A stretch of DNA of 64,000 bases from contig NZ_LLYA01000079.1 in the NCBI RefSeq assembly GCF_001440415.1, positions 62,001-126,000 of the forward strand, read 5' to 3'. This DNA comes from Bradyrhizobium retamae (GTDB lineage Bacteria; Pseudomonadota; Alphaproteobacteria; Rhizobiales; Xanthobacteraceae). Made by a program: the position numbers and the translations under genes. How positions within the stretch are numbered: position 1 is the first letter of the stretch; the number at the start of each line of letters is the position of its first letter. This document shows positions 9,817 to 18,494 of the stretch, piece after piece. A model generated the notes under the pieces. It had not been told where the DNA came from, made no database searches, and was given only the letters and a program-made list of their open reading frames with translations.

Positions 9817-10374
9817 TTACGGATCGAGCTCGGTATCCCAATAAAGATAATCCAGCCAGCTATCGTGCAGATAGTTCGGCGGAAATAATCGCCCATTGCG
9901 ATGCAATTGATGCACCGTCGGCGCGAACGGGTGTTGCCGCGGAAACATCTTCGCCTGCTGCGGGGTTAGATTGCCCTTGCGCAAGTTACACGGCGAACAG
10001 GCCGCGACGACGTTCTCCCAGGTGGTCTGGCCGCCCTTGCTGCGCGGAATGATGTGATCGAATGTCAGGTCGTCATGCGCGTTGCAGTACTGGCAGACGA
10101 AGCGGTCGCGCAGGAAGACGTTGAATCGGGTGAAGGCGGGATGCGTGGTCGGCTTGACGAAGGATTTGAGCGACACCACGCTCGGAAGCTGGATCTCGAA
10201 GCTCGGGCTATGCACCGCGCGGTCGTAGTGCTCGACGATGTTGACGCGATCGAGAAACACCGCCTTGATCGCGTCCTGCCACGACCAGAGAGACAGCGGG
10301 TAATAACTCAGCGGCCGGAAATCCGCGTTCAGCACCAATACCGGCCAACCGCCCTGCGAGACATGTGCGTTCAA
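9817..10374 (-). CDS. HNH endonuclease family protein
   Basis: Protein of 185 residues with an HNH/treble-clef nuclease domain at about 90-150: FVCQYCNAH (first CxxC), then DHIIPRSKGGQTTWENVV with the catalytic DH and the central N, then CSPCNLRKGN (second CxxC). The two CxxC pairs should bind a structural zinc. The N-terminal 80 residues (VLVLNADFRPLSYYPLSLW) are conserved in a widespread alphaproteobacterial family whose in vivo role is unclear; such stand-alone HNH proteins are not usually part of restriction systems. The start is TTG at 10374, supported by AGGAG six bases upstream. It is transcribed towards groEL, with no shared operon. Confidence 0.88.
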   Translation of the reverse strand: MNAHVSQGGWPVLVLNADFRPLSYYPLSLWSWQDAIKAVFLDRVNIVEHYDRAVHSPSFEIQLPSVVSLKSFVKPTTHPAFTRFNVFLRDRFVCQYCNAHDDLTFDHIIPRSKGGQTTWENVVAACSPCNLRKGNLTPQQAKMFPRQHPFAPTVHQLHRNGRLFPPNYLHDSWLDYLYWDTELDP

Positions 10375-10785
10375 GTAACGCTCCTGACCCCCATGTTAGC
10401 TGCGAAGCAGCGTGTGCCCTGCATACTACAGGCAGCGTGACGGGATTGTGAAGAGCGTTCCGGGGCTTATCCAGCAGCGGGAACGCGTGATTCTCTGCCG
10501 ACCCTGGAAAAAGCCTCGGTTCCTGACCTCGCCAATGCCGGACATTCGCGGTCAATCCATCGTGATAGGCGGCCCGGGCCGCGCGATCCGAGGGTAGGCG
10601 CGCATTGTTGAAGACTTCGGGGGAATGGCGATGGGTTATCGTCGCGCTGGCCTCTACGGCTTGGCGGCGCTGGTCAGGATGCTCTGCAGCCCGAGCAGCG
10701 CGGCCGCGCCGAAGCTCGTGCCGCCTGCTGGCGAGCGCGGCAATTCCTGCATGCCTATTCCTCCGGCGTGGGCTGTATGGCGCGA
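10375..10785. other. 411-base gap between HNH and NTF2-like genes
   Basis: Apart from one possible 32-codon gene on the minus strand (10654-10752), nothing recognisable is seen: no tRNA-like fold, no palindromic repeat, no clear terminator. Confidence 0.5.
10654..10752 (-). CDS. possible very small protein (32 residues)
   Basis: The ATG at 10752 is preceded by GGAGGAATAGGC, an excellent ribosome site with seven-base spacing, and the frame runs to TAG at 10654. The product starts MQELPRSPAGGTS and ends in a short apolar stretch (AALLGLQSILTSAAKP) that could be an amphipathic helix. It lies about 30 bases downstream of the NTF2-like gene on the same strand and may be co-transcribed. Support is the ribosome site only; no family recognised. 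Confidence 0.35.
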   Translation of the reverse strand: MQELPRSPAGGTSFGAAALLGLQSILTSAAKP

Positions 10786-11211
10786 CTATTCGGTGTGCGG
10801 CGGAGCTTTGACCGCCCAGCTCGGATCGGCACCGAACGGGTGGTCAATGAAGAACACCCATGTGCCGTCGGGCATCCGGCGGTGAACCTCCATTCCGTGG
10901 TGATGCACCTCGGTGCGCTTGCCGTTTTCGTCGGTGCCCTTGATCAGCCACTGCGACCGCGTCATCGCGAAGTCGCCGGAAACCGTCGTGTGATGGGTCA
11001 CGACATCCATGTGCGGCTTCAATCCGACATAGGCCGCCATCGTCTTGCGGATACCGTCGGCGCCGCGCGCGACGCTGCTGCCGCCATGGACCTCGTCGAC
11101 CTGAACGATCGAGGCGTCCGGGTGATACATCGCTGCCGCGGCGTCAACGTCCTGCGCATTGAACGCGCGTGCCAGCCAGAGATTGCAAAGTTCGGGGGAC
11201 GGAGCACCCAT
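10786..11211 (-). CDS. NTF2/SnoaL-like protein
   Basis: Protein of 141 residues with the cone-shaped NTF2-like fold typical of SnoaL and SgcJ/EcaC family proteins. An N-terminal helix (LCNLWLARAFNAQDVDAAAAMY) is followed by HPDASIVQ and long beta strands ending in TWVFFIDHPFGADPSW. These proteins bind small hydrophobic ligands; some are isomerases or hydrolases, many have no known activity, and no catalytic residue can be assigned here. A LysR gene starts about 200 bases away on the opposite strand, a typical regulator-target arrangement. Confidence 0.8.
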   Translation of the reverse strand: MGAPSPELCNLWLARAFNAQDVDAAAAMYHPDASIVQVDEVHGGSSVARGADGIRKTMAAYVGLKPHMDVVTHHTTVSGDFAMTRSQWLIKGTDENGKRTEVHHHGMEVHRRMPDGTWVFFIDHPFGADPSWAVKAPPHTE

Positions 11212-11376
11212 TTCTCGGACTCTCCCATGTGTTGAACGTTGTCGATGCGAGGAGGCCGTGGCCTCACGCTCCGGTACAAGGCCGGATCGCGGTCACCTTA
11301 AGTTCTCATCTCGCTTCCCGTTGCGGTAGGTAACGTTTGGCGCGGCGGAAAGCACGTTGGGAATACGCCAGCGTCA

Positions 11377-11392
11377 CTTGCGAAACTGCAAG
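11377..11392. promoter_or_regulatory. candidate LysR operator in divergent promoter region
   Basis: Inverted repeat CTTGC-GAAACT-GCAAG, 20 bases before the LysR start codon, in the gap shared with the NTF2-like gene. LysR proteins usually bind such dyads next to their own promoter. Assignment is by position and symmetry only. Confidence 0.3.
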
Positions 11393-11411
11393 CGGCCCTT
11401 ACGTTTGCGTT

Positions 11412-12344
11412 ATGGAGGACTGGAACGAGCCCCAACTCGTGTTGGCGGTACATCGGGCAAGCAGCCTCACCGGCGCCGCCAAAGCGCTTGATATCGATCA
11501 CTCGACCGCGTTTCGGCGCCTGAATGCCCTGGAGACGCGGCTCGGCGTGCGTCTGTTCGAGCGTCTTCCCGGCGGAGCGTATCAAGCGACGCCGGCCGGC
11601 GAGCGGATGGCGGCAGCGGCCGAGCGGATGGAAGATGAGGCGCTCGCCATCGACCGCGACATTGCGGGGCGGGATCACCGTCCCTCCGGACGCCTGCGCG
11701 TAACCTCCTCGGAGACGCTGGCATATCGAAAGCTGACCAGCCATCTCGCCGCGTTCCGGCGAACCCATCCCGGCATCGTCGTCGAGCTCGTGGTCGACAA
11801 CCGCGTCCTCAATCTCTCGCGCCGCGAGGCCGATATCGCGCTTCGTCCTATGCGGCCGAAGGAGGGCGATCTCTGGGGCCGCAAGCTCGCCGACGTCGCA
11901 TGGACGGTTTACGGTGCAACCGGCTATCTCAAAGAAAGAGGCGGGGCCGTTTCATCCCCGGAAGATCTCGGCCGCCACGCCCTGATCGGATGGGAAGAAA
12001 CCGCAGTCGGCATCATGGCGGCCGACTGGCTCAATCGAATGGTGCCGGATGATGCCTTCGTCTACCGGACCAACAGCCTCGTCAATCAGTTCATTGCTGC
12101 GAAGGCCGGCATCGGCCTTGCGCTGCTTCCTTGCTATCTCGGGGACGAGGATCGCGATCTCGCCCGCGCGCTGCCGAATGCGGTGTCGGATCTGGTTGGC
12201 GAATTGTGGATCGTGACCCATGCTGATCTGAAGAGGACCGCACGGGTGCGCGCCTTCTTCGATATCGTCGGAGAAGGCCTCGCGCGTGAGCATAGCCTGT
12301 TTGACGGGGGAGGTCGGCCCCGCGCTTCCGGCCTCCGGCGCTAG
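11412..12344 (+). CDS. LysR family transcriptional regulator
   Basis: Protein of 310 residues, usual LysR length. The N-terminal winged helix-turn-helix (residues 1-65) has LVLAVHRASSLTGAAKALDI followed by HSTAFRRLNALETRLGVRLF. The effector-binding domain follows from about residue 90 (SGRLRVTSSETLAYRKL). The ATG at 11412 places the first helix at the proper distance; an earlier in-frame codon would add 25 unrelated residues. It probably controls the divergent NTF2-like gene, with a dyad in the shared gap. Effector unknown. Confidence 0.88.
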   Translation: MEDWNEPQLVLAVHRASSLTGAAKALDIDHSTAFRRLNALETRLGVRLFERLPGGAYQATPAGERMAAAAERMEDEALAIDRDIAGRDHRPSGRLRVTSSETLAYRKLTSHLAAFRRTHPGIVVELVVDNRVLNLSRREADIALRPMRPKEGDLWGRKLADVAWTVYGATGYLKERGGAVSSPEDLGRHALIGWEETAVGIMAADWLNRMVPDDAFVYRTNSLVNQFIAAKAGIGLALLPCYLGDEDRDLARALPNAVSDLVGELWIVTHADLKRTARVRAFFDIVGEGLAREHSLFDGGGRPRASGLRR

Positions 12345-12368
12345 CAAGGCCTTGCCCTTAGCACCGCC

Positions 12369-13337
12369 CTAGATCTTCTCCAGCTTCTGCAGGCAGCGCG
12401 TCACCCCGACCTCCGGCGGCATCGGCGTATCCGGAAAGCTGGTCTTCCAGTCGGTGACGCCGACCTCGCCGATATAGATGTCGCCCTTGGAATCCAGCGC
12501 GATGCCGTGGGGTGCGAGGAATTTGCCGGCCTCCAGCCCTGGGCCGTTTTCGCCGCCGAGGCGGGCAATGCGCTTGCCCTTCGAATCCACGATCGAAAGC
12601 CGTGGACCGAGATTGGGCACCTTGCGGTTCACAGCCATGCCGGGGCCGAGCTCGCCGACGATGAAATTCGGCTGCTTGCCGCCGCAGCAGCACAGCGCGC
12701 ACGGCCGGTGCAGATAGTTCCACTGCGTCTCGTATTTGCCGTTACCGTCGAACACCTGCACGCGGTGGTTCTCGCGGTCGGCAACATAGACCCAGCCGTC
12801 GGAATCGGTGGCGATGTTGTGAACGATGTTGAACTGGCCGGGATCGGTGCCGGGCTCGCCCCAGGTCTTCAAGAGCTTACCGTCATGCGAATATTTGTGA
12901 ACGCAGGCATTGCCGTAGCCGTCGGAGACGTAGATCTCGCCCTTCGGCGACAGCGCGGTATGCGTGCAGCGGTGAAACGGCTCGCCGCTCATGAATGGGG
13001 CGGGCTTGTTCGGGATGCCGATGGTCAGCAGCACCTTGCCGTCGGTGGAGCACTTGCGCACGGTGTGGTCGCCGTCATCAGTGCAATAGAGATTGTCGTC
13101 GGCATCGATGTGCAAACCGTGAGCGCGGTTGAACAGGCCTTCGCCCCAGCTCTTGATGAAATTCCCCTCGCGGTCCAGCACCACTATCGGATGGGCGCCG
13201 CGGTTGAAGACGTAGATCCGGTCCTTGCTGTCGACGGCGACGGAGGCGACGTCGGTCAGGCTCCAGCCGTCGGGCAGCTTCGCCCAGTTTTCGACGACGC
13301 GGTAACGGTGCTCGCCCGAGCCTAGGATGACCGGCAT
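12369..13337 (-). CDS. NHL-repeat beta-propeller protein (peptidyl-amidating-lyase-like)
   Basis: Protein of 322 residues built of about six NHL repeats, recognisable as D-x-x-G-N-x-Y-x-D blocks: FNRGAHPIVVLDREGNFIKS, HGLHIDADDNLYCTDDGDH, ALSPKGEIYVSDGYGNACVH, VHNIATDSDGWVYVADRENH and APHGIALDSKGDIYIGEV. The fold is a six-bladed propeller like peptidyl-alpha-hydroxyglycine alpha-amidating lyases and SMP-30-type proteins. Between blades four and five is an unusual cysteine cluster, HRPCALCCCGGKQ, that could bind a metal. There is no signal peptide. The ATG at 13337 has GGGGAG six bases upstream. The gene follows the response regulator by 91 bases on the same strand. Confidence 0.85.
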   Translation of the reverse strand: MPVILGSGEHRYRVVENWAKLPDGWSLTDVASVAVDSKDRIYVFNRGAHPIVVLDREGNFIKSWGEGLFNRAHGLHIDADDNLYCTDDGDHTVRKCSTDGKVLLTIGIPNKPAPFMSGEPFHRCTHTALSPKGEIYVSDGYGNACVHKYSHDGKLLKTWGEPGTDPGQFNIVHNIATDSDGWVYVADRENHRVQVFDGNGKYETQWNYLHRPCALCCCGGKQPNFIVGELGPGMAVNRKVPNLGPRLSIVDSKGKRIARLGGENGPGLEAGKFLAPHGIALDSKGDIYIGEVGVTDWKTSFPDTPMPPEVGVTRCLQKLEKI

Positions 13338-13428
13338 GCGTTTCTCCCCATCTGTTTGTTGGCCAAGAGTGTTGCAGAGACCCGCCCGAAGCACGAGGGG
13401 GATTTGCGCATGGCACGTTTCTTCCAGA

Positions 13429-14109
13429 CTAGCCCCCGATATCCTCCGCCGCGATGATCCGCTGGCGAAGCGCCAGGCGTACCAATTCGATGTCGGAGGC
13501 GACGCCGAGCTTGGCGCGGATCTGGTAGCGCGTGTTGGCCGCGGTCTTCGCGCTGATATGCAGCGTGTTTGCAATCTCATCCACGGATTTTTCCGCCAGC
13601 AGCATGCGCAGGATTTCGAATTCCCGTGGGCTCAGTGCGTCGACGGCCGAAGGCTCGTCGGCGAGCCGGTTGATGGCGAGTTCGTGGTCGATATCGGGGC
13701 TGAGCGCGATGCGTCCGGCCATGACTTCGGCAATCGCGCGCAGCAGCGCGTCGGGCGGATTGCTTTTGGTGACGAAGCCACATGCGCCTGCCTTGATTGC
13801 CTGGACCGCATAGGCCGCGCTCTGGTGCATCGTGAAGACCAGGATGCGCGCCGACTTGTCCCATTGCCGGATGCGCTTGATGGCTTCGACCCCGCCAATT
13901 CCCGGCATCGACAGGTCCATGATGACGAGGTCGGGCCTGGCTTCCTTGTAGACGCGATAGGCGTCGGCCCCATTGTCGGCTTCAGCGACGACTTGCAGGC
14001 GATCCTGCTTCTGCAACAGCGAGCGATAGCCCTCGCGCACGATGGCATGGTCGTCCACCAGCATCACGCGCGTGCGGCCACCGGCGTCCGCCAAATCCAA
14101 GGCTGCCAT
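13429..14109 (-). CDS. NarL/LuxR-type two-component response regulator
   Basis: Protein of 226 residues. The receiver domain (about 15-130) has the acidic pocket MLVDDH, the phospho-acceptor aspartate in VIMDLSMPG and the conserved lysine in VTKSNPP. The C-terminal LuxR-type helix-turn-helix (about 160-220) contains LSPREFEILRMLLAEKSVDE and IANTLHISAKTAANTRYQIR. The histidine kinase gene ends two bases upstream, so the pair is co-transcribed and certainly cognate. It should activate promoters on phosphorylation, perhaps including the NHL-protein gene downstream. Signal unknown. Confidence 0.92.
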   Translation of the reverse strand: MAALDLADAGGRTRVMLVDDHAIVREGYRSLLQKQDRLQVVAEADNGADAYRVYKEARPDLVIMDLSMPGIGGVEAIKRIRQWDKSARILVFTMHQSAAYAVQAIKAGACGFVTKSNPPDALLRAIAEVMAGRIALSPDIDHELAINRLADEPSAVDALSPREFEILRMLLAEKSVDEIANTLHISAKTAANTRYQIRAKLGVASDIELVRLALRQRIIAAEDIGG

Positions 14110-14111
14110 GT

Positions 14112-15515
14112 CTAAGACTCCACCCGCATCGTGGGAATGCGCGCGACAAGTCGGGCGCCGCCCGCTTCTCGCCGCTCAAACTGCAAGGTCCCTCCGAGCG
14201 AAACCACGCGCTCCTGCATGCCGAGCAGTCCCATGCCGGCTTTCGGCGTCAGGCTGGCGCTGGCCGATTCGCCGTCGTCCTCGACGGTCAGGACGATCTC
14301 GGCGTCTCCGGCCTCGAGACGCAACTGCACGCACCTAGCCTGCGCATGTTTTGCCGCATTGGTGATCGCCTCCTGCGCGATGCGATAAAGACTTGCGCTG
14401 ACACCGGGCGCCAAATCATCGGCCTTGCCACTGGCGGAAATCTCGAATCGGGTGCGGCCCTTCTCAAAACCATTCCAGCTCGCAACCAGGCTTTCGAGGC
14501 TGAGGGTGAGGCCGAGTTCCTCGACGTCGGGCGGCCGCAGGCGCACCAGCGCGCCGCGCAAGGTTTCCATCATATGCGCCGTCGTACGCGAGATGCCCCG
14601 GCATTCCTCGTACAGTGGCGGGCATTGGCGCTCCGCGGTGTGAGAGGCGGCGGCAGCCTGCGCCGCGATGGCGGAAAGCGACTGGCCGAATTCGTCGTGC
14701 AGCTCGCGCGCGAGATGGCGCCGCTCCTCGTCCTGCACTTCGATCAGTTTTCGCGTCAAGGCGTTGCGTTCGGCAAGCGTTGCCTGCAGCCGCTGTGCAA
14801 GGGTGTTGAAGACGCCGGAAATCGCCGACAATTCCGCAAGGTCGAAACGCGGCAGGCGCGCGGAAAGATCGTTCGCCGCCAGTTGCCGGAGGCCAGTGGC
14901 AATGGCCTGGGTCGGCCGCAGCGCCCGCGCCAGCGCGGCATAGACCGCAACACAAAGCCCGGCCAGCGCGAAAGCCATGATGGAGAGCAGCCGGCTCACC
15001 TCGCGCCAGCTCTGGCCGATCTGTGTAGCGGGGTCGAAGGTTGCGACCGCCATGCCCCGAGCGCTGCCGGCAACTAGGACCGGCATCGAGACCGGTTCAC
15101 CGGGACGAAAGACGGTGCGATAGAGGGAGGCGAAGCTTTCGGGCGCGGCCATGTCGTCGGCGGGCGCTCCGCTGCAGACGCCCTGGCGAAACGCGCCGGT
15201 ATTGTCGCGGTAGGCAATGCAAAGGCCCGGCTCCATCAGCGCCGCGATTCCCTGCAAATCCGGCGTTGCGTTGATGGAGACGGAGAGCCATTGCGCCTGC
15301 GATTGCTGCAACGAGAGATCCCGGGCAACGATCTCGGCGATTCGGCTCGCTTTGGCTCTGGTGGTACGGTCGCTGTCGAACAAGGCGTAGGCCGCGACGG
15401 CGATGAAGCACGCTGCCGCAAGCGCCGCGACGCGTAACGCCAGCCGCAGCTTCAGATCGATGGCGGGCACAGGCCTCGCCACGGAGTTGGATGCCTGTCG
15501 CAAGCTCCCTCCCAT
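14112..15515 (-). CDS. sensor histidine kinase (HisKA_3, NarL-type partner)
   Basis: Protein of 467 residues. A transmembrane helix lies near residues 27-47, then a periplasmic sensor of about 120 residues containing two cysteines (GLCIAYRDNTGAFRQGVCSG), a second transmembrane helix near 180-200 and a HAMP segment (ALRPTQAIATGLRQLAANDL). The phospho-acceptor is in ERRHLARELHDEFGQSLSA (HisKA_3), followed by a GHKL ATPase domain (EAITNAAKHAQA, EDDGESASA, GMGLLGMQERV). It sits at the inner membrane and passes phosphate to the response regulator encoded two bases downstream. The two periplasmic cysteines could form a disulfide sensitive to redox or ligand; that is inference. Confidence 0.9.
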   Translation of the reverse strand: MGGSLRQASNSVARPVPAIDLKLRLALRVAALAAACFIAVAAYALFDSDRTTRAKASRIAEIVARDLSLQQSQAQWLSVSINATPDLQGIAALMEPGLCIAYRDNTGAFRQGVCSGAPADDMAAPESFASLYRTVFRPGEPVSMPVLVAGSARGMAVATFDPATQIGQSWREVSRLLSIMAFALAGLCVAVYAALARALRPTQAIATGLRQLAANDLSARLPRFDLAELSAISGVFNTLAQRLQATLAERNALTRKLIEVQDEERRHLARELHDEFGQSLSAIAAQAAAASHTAERQCPPLYEECRGISRTTAHMMETLRGALVRLRPPDVEELGLTLSLESLVASWNGFEKGRTRFEISASGKADDLAPGVSASLYRIAQEAITNAAKHAQARCVQLRLEAGDAEIVLTVEDDGESASASLTPKAGMGLLGMQERVVSLGGTLQFERREAGGARLVARIPTMRVES

Positions 15516-15680
15516 CGGCTTAGACTATAGAAGCAAATTTCCCCGGGAAGAAAGCGGGGCAAGCCAAGATCGGGTATTTCACCCGGCCAATGCAGGGACA
15601 GTTGCCATTGCGGCGGGGCAGCAGATCGGGCGAAATCGCGGCGAGTAAGGCAGCTCCGCGTTAGCAGTTCGAGGTGATCC

Positions 15681-16670
15681 ATGCGCTCCATCGCCACCAT
15701 CCTCGCTCCGGCCATTGTGCTGGCCACGCTCGCGACGGCTGAGGCCGCTGAGACGGCCGCGCCGCCTCCAATTAAAATTGCAGTCTTTCCCTTCGAACTG
15801 GAGGATTTCAGTGCCGCGGCCGCCTACGTCCCTCCTGATGACATCGACCGCGAGCAATTGCGGCTTTCGACGGAGGAAGCGCGCCGGCTGATCGCGGCGT
15901 CCGGGCGCTACAATATCATCAATGGCAGCGCTGCGAACGACCCGGCGGCGAACGCAGGCAGGTTGCGGGACTGCGATGGCTGCGAAGCCAGTATCGCCGC
16001 CGGCCTCGGCGCAGATCAGTCGATGATCGGGATCGTCACGCGCATCACCCGAACGGAATACGCGGTCACCTTCAAGATACGCGACGCCAGATCCGGGGCG
16101 ATCGTCGCGGTCGAGCAGACGGATTTGCGCATGGGCGCCAATGTGGCCTGGAGCCGCGGGGCGCGGTGGCTGATCCAGAACCGTCTGCTGGATCGGGCGC
16201 AGGACAAGCCGCTCTTCTTCGCAGTCGCCGAAATCGAATATATCGACACCTCGGGCGAGGTCATCGATCAAAGCGCCGACCATTTGCGGCGCCGGCGCAC
16301 CTTCGAAGCCTCGCTACGTACCGATCTGGCGGCGAGTGGAAAGCTGCGAAGTGCCGATCTCGATTGTCCGCCGAATGCCTGTTCGGTCGGTGACCTCACT
16401 GCCGCTCAGTTGCTCGGCAAGGCGCAGGCGGCCGGCGCCGACCTTCTCCTGATCGGCAGCGTTCAAAAGATGAGCACGCTCGTGCAATGGGCGAAATTCG
16501 ACATTATCGACGTGAAGGCGCGGAAGGTGGTGTTCGAACGCCTCGTCAGCTTTCGCGGCGACAACGACGAAGCCTGGCGCCGCGCGGCAGCCTTCATCAT
16601 CAGGCAAATCAGCGATCGCGAGGCAGAACTCACGCGCCTCGCGGCAACAGCCCTTCCTCGATCGCCTTGA
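15681..16670 (+). CDS. exported DUF2380/DUF3280-type protein
   Basis: Protein of 329 residues with a signal peptide (MRSIATILAPAIVLATLATA, cut near AEAAE). The mature region has two similar halves: residues 30-170 start KIAVFPFELEDFS and 195-320 include KPLFFAVAEIEYID. The first half contains DCDGCEASIAAGLGADQSM and the second SADLDCPPNACSVGDLTA, each with a cysteine pair that may form a disulfide. The pattern matches exported proteins annotated DUF2380 or DUF3280 in Bradyrhizobium; function unknown. GAGGTG precedes the ATG. The 3' end overlaps the convergent monooxygenase gene by 41 bases. It is divergent from the histidine kinase gene, with a 165-base gap. Confidence 0.75.
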   Translation: MRSIATILAPAIVLATLATAEAAETAAPPPIKIAVFPFELEDFSAAAAYVPPDDIDREQLRLSTEEARRLIAASGRYNIINGSAANDPAANAGRLRDCDGCEASIAAGLGADQSMIGIVTRITRTEYAVTFKIRDARSGAIVAVEQTDLRMGANVAWSRGARWLIQNRLLDRAQDKPLFFAVAEIEYIDTSGEVIDQSADHLRRRRTFEASLRTDLAASGKLRSADLDCPPNACSVGDLTAAQLLGKAQAAGADLLLIGSVQKMSTLVQWAKFDIIDVKARKVVFERLVSFRGDNDEAWRRAAAFIIRQISDREAELTRLAATALPRSP

Positions 16671-18396
16671 TCTGCAGCGCCAGATGTTTTGAGCCGATGC
16701 GGCATTGTGCGAGGCCGCCGGCGATGAACCACAGGCCTGGCTGACCGGTCCGCCTGTACATGTTGCGCAGTTCCTGCTCCTCGCCAAATCCCCAGATCGT
16801 GCCGACGCGCTTTTCCACCGCCTCGCCGAACAGCTTTCGCACCAGCTCTTCCTGGCGCTTGTAGCCCGTCGCCAGCACGACGAGATCCGCGGCGATGGTC
16901 TCGCCGTCCTTCATTTTCGCGCCTGCGGCCGTGAATGTGCCGAGATCGGCAAATTGCTTCAGCGCGATATCGCCTTTGATGATCAGGTCCGAGCAGCCGA
17001 CGTTGAAGTAATAGCCGCCGCCGCGGGTGAGATATTTGAACTGCCAGCCGGTATTGTCCTCGCCGAAATCGAGCTTGAAGCCGACGCCCTCCAGGCCATG
17101 GAGCAATTCCTTATCGAGCGCCTTGGATTTCTCCGCGGTCAATGCGTGGCTCTTGCGCGCCAGCTTGAGCGGCATCGAGACAGTGATCAGGTCGTTGTCC
17201 TCGAGCGTGCCTTCATTGTAAGGCGCATAGACCAGTTGCGCCGATGGCTCGATGCTGACGACCAGCGTCGAAGAGCGCTGGAACAGCGTGACTTTTGCGC
17301 CGCTGGAGTGGAGGTCCTGTGCGATGTCGTGGCCGCTATTGCCGGTGCCGATCACGATGGCGCGCTTGCCCTTCCAATTCTCACCGTCGTCATACTGGCT
17401 GGAATGCATCACCTTGCCGGCGAAATCCTTCAATCCCGGAATGTCAGGCACGCTCGGAATGCCGCTGACGCCGGTCGCCAGCACGACATGGCGTGGATGC
17501 ATGCTGCGCTTAGCTCCGTCGGCGCAGCGCAGCGTCACCGTCCACCGACCTTCCGTCTCGTCATAGCTGCCGCCCTCGAACTCGGTCTCGGTCCAAAAAT
17601 TCAGCTCCATGGCATCGACATAGGCTTCGAACCAGTTGGCCAGCTTGTCCTTCGGAATGTAGGTCGGCCAGTTCGGTGGGAACGGCATGTAGGGCAGGTG
17701 ATTGACCTGCACCTGGTTGTGCAGCGTCAGCGCATGATAGCGCTTGCGCCAATTGTCGCCGATGCGCTTTTCGCGGTCGACGATCAGCGTATCGACATTC
17801 AACTGCTTCAGCCGCGCGGCGATGGACAGTCCGGATTGCCCGCCTCCGATGACCAGCACGGTGGGATCATGATCCGAATATCCGGCTGAGGCCTTGCGCA
17901 GGTCGAGCCAGTTCGGCCCGCGAAAGTCCCGCGAATAGGCGTTGCCGCGCGGGCGATTCACGCCGAGCTGTTCCTCAAAGCCTTTCAGCTCGCCAAGCTC
18001 GGTCAGCAGCGTCCAGGCCTTCAGGCGGTTGCCATCGTCCGCATCTGATATCAGGCGGATGATGCCGTTGCCGCGCCCGACCCTGGTTTCGAACCTGAAG
18101 ATCGCCTCGATGGCGTTGGTGCCCGCCCGCATCACCTTGCGCGGTGCGGCGCGATCGGGGGCGATGGCAAAGCCTGCGGGAGCCATGCGGTGAGCCAGCG
18201 GCGGAAGGGCTTCCAGAATGGCGTCGGCGCCATTCAGCGTCTGGATATTCCAACTCAGCGCCAGCACATCGCGCCAGTAGCTGTCGGGATGGAACAGCGT
18301 CTTCAACAACCCTTCGTCGGGTTTTCCGAGCGCTTCTTCAAACTGCGCAAGCCAAGTGTCGGCGGCAACCGCACTGTCGTCCGTCCTGTCGAGCAT
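16630..18396 (-). CDS. NTF2-domain / flavin-containing monooxygenase fusion
   Basis: Protein of 588 residues. The first 165 residues look like an NTF2/SnoaL-like domain (LKTLFHPDSYWRDVLALSWN). From residue 178 a class B flavin monooxygenase follows: FAD Rossmann motif VLVIGGGQSGLSIAARL, NADPH Rossmann motif AIVIGTGNSGHDIAQDL near 345, the FMO/BVMO-type fingerprint FAGKVMHSSQY between them, and the late motif LATGYKRQ. Such enzymes insert oxygen into ketones, amines or sulfides using NADPH and O2. NTF2-FMO fusions occur in several proteobacteria; no substrate has been assigned that I know of. It heads a same-strand group with a DUF2855 protein, an acyl-CoA ligase and an ABC binding protein. 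Confidence 0.88.
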   Translation of the reverse strand: MLDRTDDSAVAADTWLAQFEEALGKPDEGLLKTLFHPDSYWRDVLALSWNIQTLNGADAILEALPPLAHRMAPAGFAIAPDRAAPRKVMRAGTNAIEAIFRFETRVGRGNGIIRLISDADDGNRLKAWTLLTELGELKGFEEQLGVNRPRGNAYSRDFRGPNWLDLRKASAGYSDHDPTVLVIGGGQSGLSIAARLKQLNVDTLIVDREKRIGDNWRKRYHALTLHNQVQVNHLPYMPFPPNWPTYIPKDKLANWFEAYVDAMELNFWTETEFEGGSYDETEGRWTVTLRCADGAKRSMHPRHVVLATGVSGIPSVPDIPGLKDFAGKVMHSSQYDDGENWKGKRAIVIGTGNSGHDIAQDLHSSGAKVTLFQRSSTLVVSIEPSAQLVYAPYNEGTLEDNDLITVSMPLKLARKSHALTAEKSKALDKELLHGLEGVGFKLDFGEDNTGWQFKYLTRGGGYYFNVGCSDLIIKGDIALKQFADLGTFTAAGAKMKDGETIAADLVVLATGYKRQEELVRKLFGEAVEKRVGTIWGFGEEQELRNMYRRTGQPGLWFIAGGLAQCRIGSKHLALQIKAIEEGLLPRGA

Positions 18397-18494
18397 GGGC
18401 GTTTCCCATCACCGGCCGTCTTCGCGGCGTTTTCCTGTGGGCGAAAGCCTATACCTATTCCCGACGGTGCAGGAAGGGCGCAAGGAGATGCCGC

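Noticed and set aside
16705..17889. A 394-codon plus-strand frame opposite the monooxygenase gene
   Set aside because: The opposite strand encodes a complete FAD/NADPH enzyme, and the product has no known pattern.
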